From contig NZ_FXXL01000004.1 of NCBI RefSeq assembly GCF_900184685.1, positions 62,001-126,000 of the forward strand: 64,000 nt of DNA, read 5' to 3'. The notes beneath the pieces were generated by a model. The model saw only the letters and a list, made by a program, of their open reading frames with translations, ran no database searches and was not told the DNA's origin. Shown one piece after another: positions 61,494-64,000 of this stretch; positions within the stretch are counted from its first letter, which is position 1, and each line of letters begins with the position of its first letter. Source of the stretch: Butyricimonas sp. Marseille-P3923 (GTDB lineage: Bacteria > Bacteroidota > Bacteroidia > Bacteroidales > Marinifilaceae). The position numbers and the translations under genes are program-made.

Positions 61494-62465
61494 TTATTTT
61501 GAATAGTGGCGGAAGTCCTGTGTCAAGCCTTCGCAAATCCAATTAGCTAAAGCTTGGCGGTTGTCGTTTAGCAGGAAACGTTGTTGGTCACGGCTGTTTT
61601 GGATGTTACCCAATTCTAGGAAAACGGCCACGGGGAGCGTTTGTTTAATGACGTATAGGTCACGGGTGTTTACCGTTCCGGAGAATCCCCTGTTAGGTTG
61701 ATGTTTGTCGTATTTCTTGTTAAACACGTCTTGTAGCGTGTTGGCGAGATGTTTGCCCTTGGCGCTACCCTCGTAATGGTAAAAGAAAACGTCAATCTGT
61801 TTGCTCTCGCTCCGGCTGTCAAGGTGGATAAAGATAGCCCGTCGATAGGCTTCCTTGTCTTTGCGGAATAGCGTGTTGATTTTGTCACAACGTTGTTTGA
61901 GGCGTTGTACTTGATTCAAAGGGATGGGATCGCCCATGCAGGTTTCCCTATCGCCGGTGGCAAGGAATTTATCATCCCGGATACCGTCCGCGGCGTCTTG
62001 GATGATGATGTGAACTTTGGCTCCTTTCGACATCAAGGTGCGTGCCAACCGGAGCATGATGTCGTAAGCGTATTCGTCCTCGTGCAGTTGGTGTCCCTGT
62101 AACACCCCGATAGCCCCGGGATCGGGACCGCCATGACCGGAAACCAGATAAAAGCAGGCACCCTTGAGTTCGTCGGACTCTATCGTGTATTTCGCCAGTT
62201 TCTCCCCGAATAGAGGTTCATTACCTTCCCGGTTCATTGGCGGTAAAGTGTATTTCACGCCTAACCGCAGGCCGTTATTTTTGTCCAGCTTACTCTTGTT
62301 GAGTTCCATGAATTGCGTGTAATGTTCCGGCTTCGTGCGTTCGAAGCGTTTCAGAAATTGGAGTATGCCTTCTCCTTTTCCCGGTGTTCCGGTTTCTTGC
62401 GTGAAGCCGTGGATGGGCAAAAAGATGAACAAAATGCTCGTGTATATGATGAATATATATTTCAT
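61494..62465 (-). CDS. N-acetylmuramoyl-L-alanine amidase (Amidase_3)
   Basis: 323 residues with a signal peptide (IFIIYTSILFIFLPIHGFT). Zinc amidase motifs: first His in LVSGHGGPDPGAIG, Glu in QLHEDEYAYDIMLRLA, second His in AIFIHLDSRSES and catalytic Glu in VFLELGNIQNSRDQ. Cuts the amide between N-acetylmuramic acid and the stem peptide in the periplasm. GHGG replaces the usual DPGHGG order, a common Bacteroidota variant. A -7 element lies 19 nt upstream. Confidence 0.93.
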   Translation of the reverse strand: MKYIFIIYTSILFIFLPIHGFTQETGTPGKGEGILQFLKRFERTKPEHYTQFMELNKSKLDKNNGLRLGVKYTLPPMNREGNEPLFGEKLAKYTIESDELKGACFYLVSGHGGPDPGAIGVLQGHQLHEDEYAYDIMLRLARTLMSKGAKVHIIIQDAADGIRDDKFLATGDRETCMGDPIPLNQVQRLKQRCDKINTLFRKDKEAYRRAIFIHLDSRSESKQIDVFFYHYEGSAKGKHLANTLQDVFNKKYDKHQPNRGFSGTVNTRDLYVIKQTLPVAVFLELGNIQNSRDQQRFLLNDNRQALANWICEGLTQDFRHYSK

Positions 62466-62483
62466 GGTTTCAAAAATTCATCA

Positions 62484-62491
62484 CAAATATA
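62484..62491 (-). promoter_or_regulatory. Promoter -7 element of the amidase gene
   Basis: The complement reads TATATTTG, matching TAnnTTTG. The -33 position has a near match only. Confidence 0.55.
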
Positions 62492-62620
62492 GTTCTTTTT
62501 GTTTGTCCTCGAAAATAATAAATTTAGACAAACGAAAATTAAAAAATACAATAATTCAAGCGTTTGACGCAACGGATGAGCTTTGTTGACATCTTATATA
62601 TAAACGTTAAAAAAACAGCT

Positions 62621-63487
62621 ATGAAAAAGAGAACATGGAAAATTGCATTAATGTTGTCATTATTTATTGCCGTATTCGCGGCGTGTGATGACGATGACGA
62701 GTATTATTACGTGGGAGGTGGAAGTTCGTGGATCAGTTACGGTAACCTCGAGAAGATAGATAACGGTACTCGTTCCAAGTATGCCATCCGTCGGGATGAC
62801 GGTAGTCGTTTGATCGTGACCGAGGGATACGGGATAAATTCTTCGGATGCCGAGGAAGGATTGCGGGTATTCGCCAACTACTCGATTCTGGGAAGCGAGA
62901 GAGATGGAACCGGGTTGGAAGGTAGAATGAATTATTATATTCGTTTGTATCGTATTACTGACGTGTTGACAAAGGACCCGGTGAAACTTTCTTTCATCAA
63001 GGAAAACGAGGAAGTGCGACAGGATAGTATCGGTAACGATCCGATTAACGTGTCCGAAGCATGGTTCGGTGGCAAGTATCTGAACGTGGAGTTCAGAATA
63101 CCCGTGAAATCCGGTTCTTCAACCAAGCATTTTATCAATCTGGTGGAAGATGATGTGGTGGCGCATAATGACACGGTATACGTGACTTTACGCCATAACG
63201 CTTACGGGGAAGCTCCTAAGGACGGGGATCGTGCAAATCACGTGTGGAGTCGCGGTATGGTATCTTTCGACCTGACTTCTATCGTGCCGGAAGGAAAACA
63301 ATCCGTACCTGTTAAATTGCTTTGGACAGAATACAAGAATGGTTCAATCGAAACTGTTACCCGTGAAGATAGCGGAACTTACACGCTTTCCGGCAGTAAT
63401 GAGGAAGAAGCAGACAGCGGACTGAACCAGAGTAATAACGAACGCAAACTGGTGAGCAGCGAAGATGTAGTCGGAGAAGTTAATTAA
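62621..63487 (+). CDS. NigD-like lipoprotein
   Basis: 288 residues from the ATG at 62621; the frame is open from 62564, but that part has no signal-peptide character. Lipobox Cys22 (FIAVFAACDDDDE). N-terminal beta domain with DDGSRLIVTEGYG and RVFANYSILG, and C-terminal domain with AWFGGKYLNVEFRIPVKSGS, then NDTVYVTLRHNAYGEAP. These match the NigD group first noted in a bacteriocin operon of Prevotella. The present gene stands alone, and a bacteriocin role should not be assumed. Confidence 0.85.
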   Translation: MKKRTWKIALMLSLFIAVFAACDDDDEYYYVGGGSSWISYGNLEKIDNGTRSKYAIRRDDGSRLIVTEGYGINSSDAEEGLRVFANYSILGSERDGTGLEGRMNYYIRLYRITDVLTKDPVKLSFIKENEEVRQDSIGNDPINVSEAWFGGKYLNVEFRIPVKSGSSTKHFINLVEDDVVAHNDTVYVTLRHNAYGEAPKDGDRANHVWSRGMVSFDLTSIVPEGKQSVPVKLLWTEYKNGSIETVTREDSGTYTLSGSNEEEADSGLNQSNNERKLVSSEDVVGEVN

Positions 63488-63526
63488 AGACATTTGATTC
63501 AAGTAATAAAACTCTAAGGGAAATGA

Positions 63527-63556
63527 AGACTGACCGGACGGTCAGTCTTTTTTATT
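63527..63556 (+). terminator. Terminator of the NigD-like gene
   Basis: AAGACTGACC pairs with GGTCAGTCTT across a short GGAC loop, followed by TTTATTT. The T-tract overlaps the stop of the convergent gene. Confidence 0.8.
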
Positions 63557-64000
63557 TAATGTATTCCTTCTTGAACCAATATTCGAAAACAGGATCAAGA
63601 AAGAGAAAGCCTTGAGGTGTATTATCCAGAATATCTTTTTGTTGCAGTATCACTTTATTTTTCGTCACGTTCTGTGGCGTTCCCAGTTTGTATTTAGTCA
63701 TAACCTTTGCCCCTGTAAGCGTTTGTTCATTATTCGCGATAGCGATCAGGATATTGAGCTGTGAAATAGATAAGGCTTCGCATTCTGCAACGTATAGGGG
63801 AAGATTGGTATCTACGATTTGTTGGAAAGCTTTGTCTATGATTTCAAGTGTTACCGTTTCTTTTGTAATGCTCCAGACAAAATGAGATAATTGTTGTACA
63901 TACCACGAGTGAGAACTTACTTTCTCCACGATAATTCCCGCAAGTTCTTCCGTGATGTTTTTGCCCGTGTATTTGAAGGCGCTGACGATAAATGACACCC
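63552..64000 (-). CDS. C-terminal part of an ATPase of the archaeal-type AAA family, cut by window edge
   Basis: About 149 residues; the GTG at 63998 is internal and the gene runs off the right edge, so the ATP-binding domain is outside. What is seen is the helical lid region (HSWYVQQLSHFVWSI) and a winged-helix part (LSISQLNILIAIANNEQTLT, YKLGTPQNVTKNKVILQQKD) ending FLFLDPVFEYWFKKEYIK. This matches the end of small single-protein ATPases common in Bacteroidota. The partner or function is unknown. Confidence 0.7.
   Translation of the reverse strand, partial: VSFIVSAFKYTGKNITEELAGIIVEKVSSHSWYVQQLSHFVWSITKETVTLEIIDKAFQQIVDTNLPLYVAECEALSISQLNILIAIANNEQTLTGAKVMTKYKLGTPQNVTKNKVILQQKDILDNTPQGFLFLDPVFEYWFKKEYIK

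Noticed and set aside
62621-63487. Bacteriocin operon around the NigD-like gene
   Set aside because: There is no bacteriocin, immunity or transporter gene nearby. NigD-like lipoproteins are common in Bacteroidota without them.
59904-64000. Defence island at the right end
   Set aside because: Two ATPase genes are not adjacent; an amidase and a NigD-like gene separate them, and the second is cut by the window edge. Evidence is too thin.

Overview
The window looks like chromosome of a gut Bacteroidota, most likely the Odoribacteraceae (Butyricimonas or Odoribacter type). Four things point there: several ECF sigma / FecR / SusC (with STN domain) / SusD cassettes that end in thioredoxin-fold lipoproteins, an Rnf complex in the order B-C-D-G-E-A, Bacteroidota promoters (TTTG, about 20 nt, TAnnTTTG), and families nearly confined to this phylum (NVEALA peptides, NigD-like lipoproteins, 6-bladed propeller lipoproteins). 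The genus is an inference. I saw no rRNA, tRNA, CRISPR array or insertion sequence.

Layout. (1) 1-10348: the tail of a sigma/FecR-controlled uptake cassette: fecR (cut by the left edge), susC, susD, a metallopeptidase-like lipoprotein without its zinc motif, two TlpA-type thioredoxin proteins, a possible decayed gene and a terminator. (2) 10619-14980: two small exported or membrane proteins, the CCA-adding enzyme, a HAD phosphatase and a protein with two TonB-C-like domains. (3) 15053-23178, minus strand: era, der, rseC and rnfBCDGEA. Most gaps here are filled by short AT-rich repeats in inverted arrangement. (4) 23291-27143: a 146-nt imperfect inverted repeat, a secreted YD-repeat protein, a YhcH-type protein and a serine hydrolase. 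(5) 27166-38470: a complete second cassette (sigma, fecR, susC, susD, metallopeptidase-like, two TlpA) with the same gene order as the first. (6) 38484-41148: a Spy-like protein, a DJ-1-type protein, an MmcQ/YjbR protein and an alpha/beta hydrolase. (7) 41184-51204: a third cassette without the metallopeptidase-like gene. (8) 51246-52239: an AT-rich three-gene unit, DUF3791 / DUF3990 (ADP-ribosyltransferase-like) / small partner, that resembles a toxin-antitoxin island. (9) 52257-59815: a GH10-like lipoprotein, then an operon of NVEALA peptide, 6-bladed propeller, CxxC lipoprotein and O-antigen-ligase/TPR membrane protein, divergent from a histidine kinase / response regulator pair. (10) 59847-64000: an AAA/PD-(D/E)XK ATPase, an N-acetylmuramoyl-L-alanine amidase, a NigD-like lipoprotein and the end of another ATPase.

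How the genes may work together. In each uptake cassette the STN domain of SusC should signal through FecR to the ECF sigma factor, which then turns on transporter, lid protein and the periplasmic thioredoxin-fold proteins. Repeated pairing of a TonB transporter with two thioredoxin-fold lipoproteins suggests that the cargo carries disulfides or thiols (inference). The most promising candidates for something undescribed are the NVEALA operon with its divergent two-component system, the DUF3791/DUF3990 unit, and the opposite base-composition breaks inside the susC genes of cassettes 1 and 2, which suggest that regulatory and transport halves have been exchanged. No database search was possible; family names come from motif recognition.
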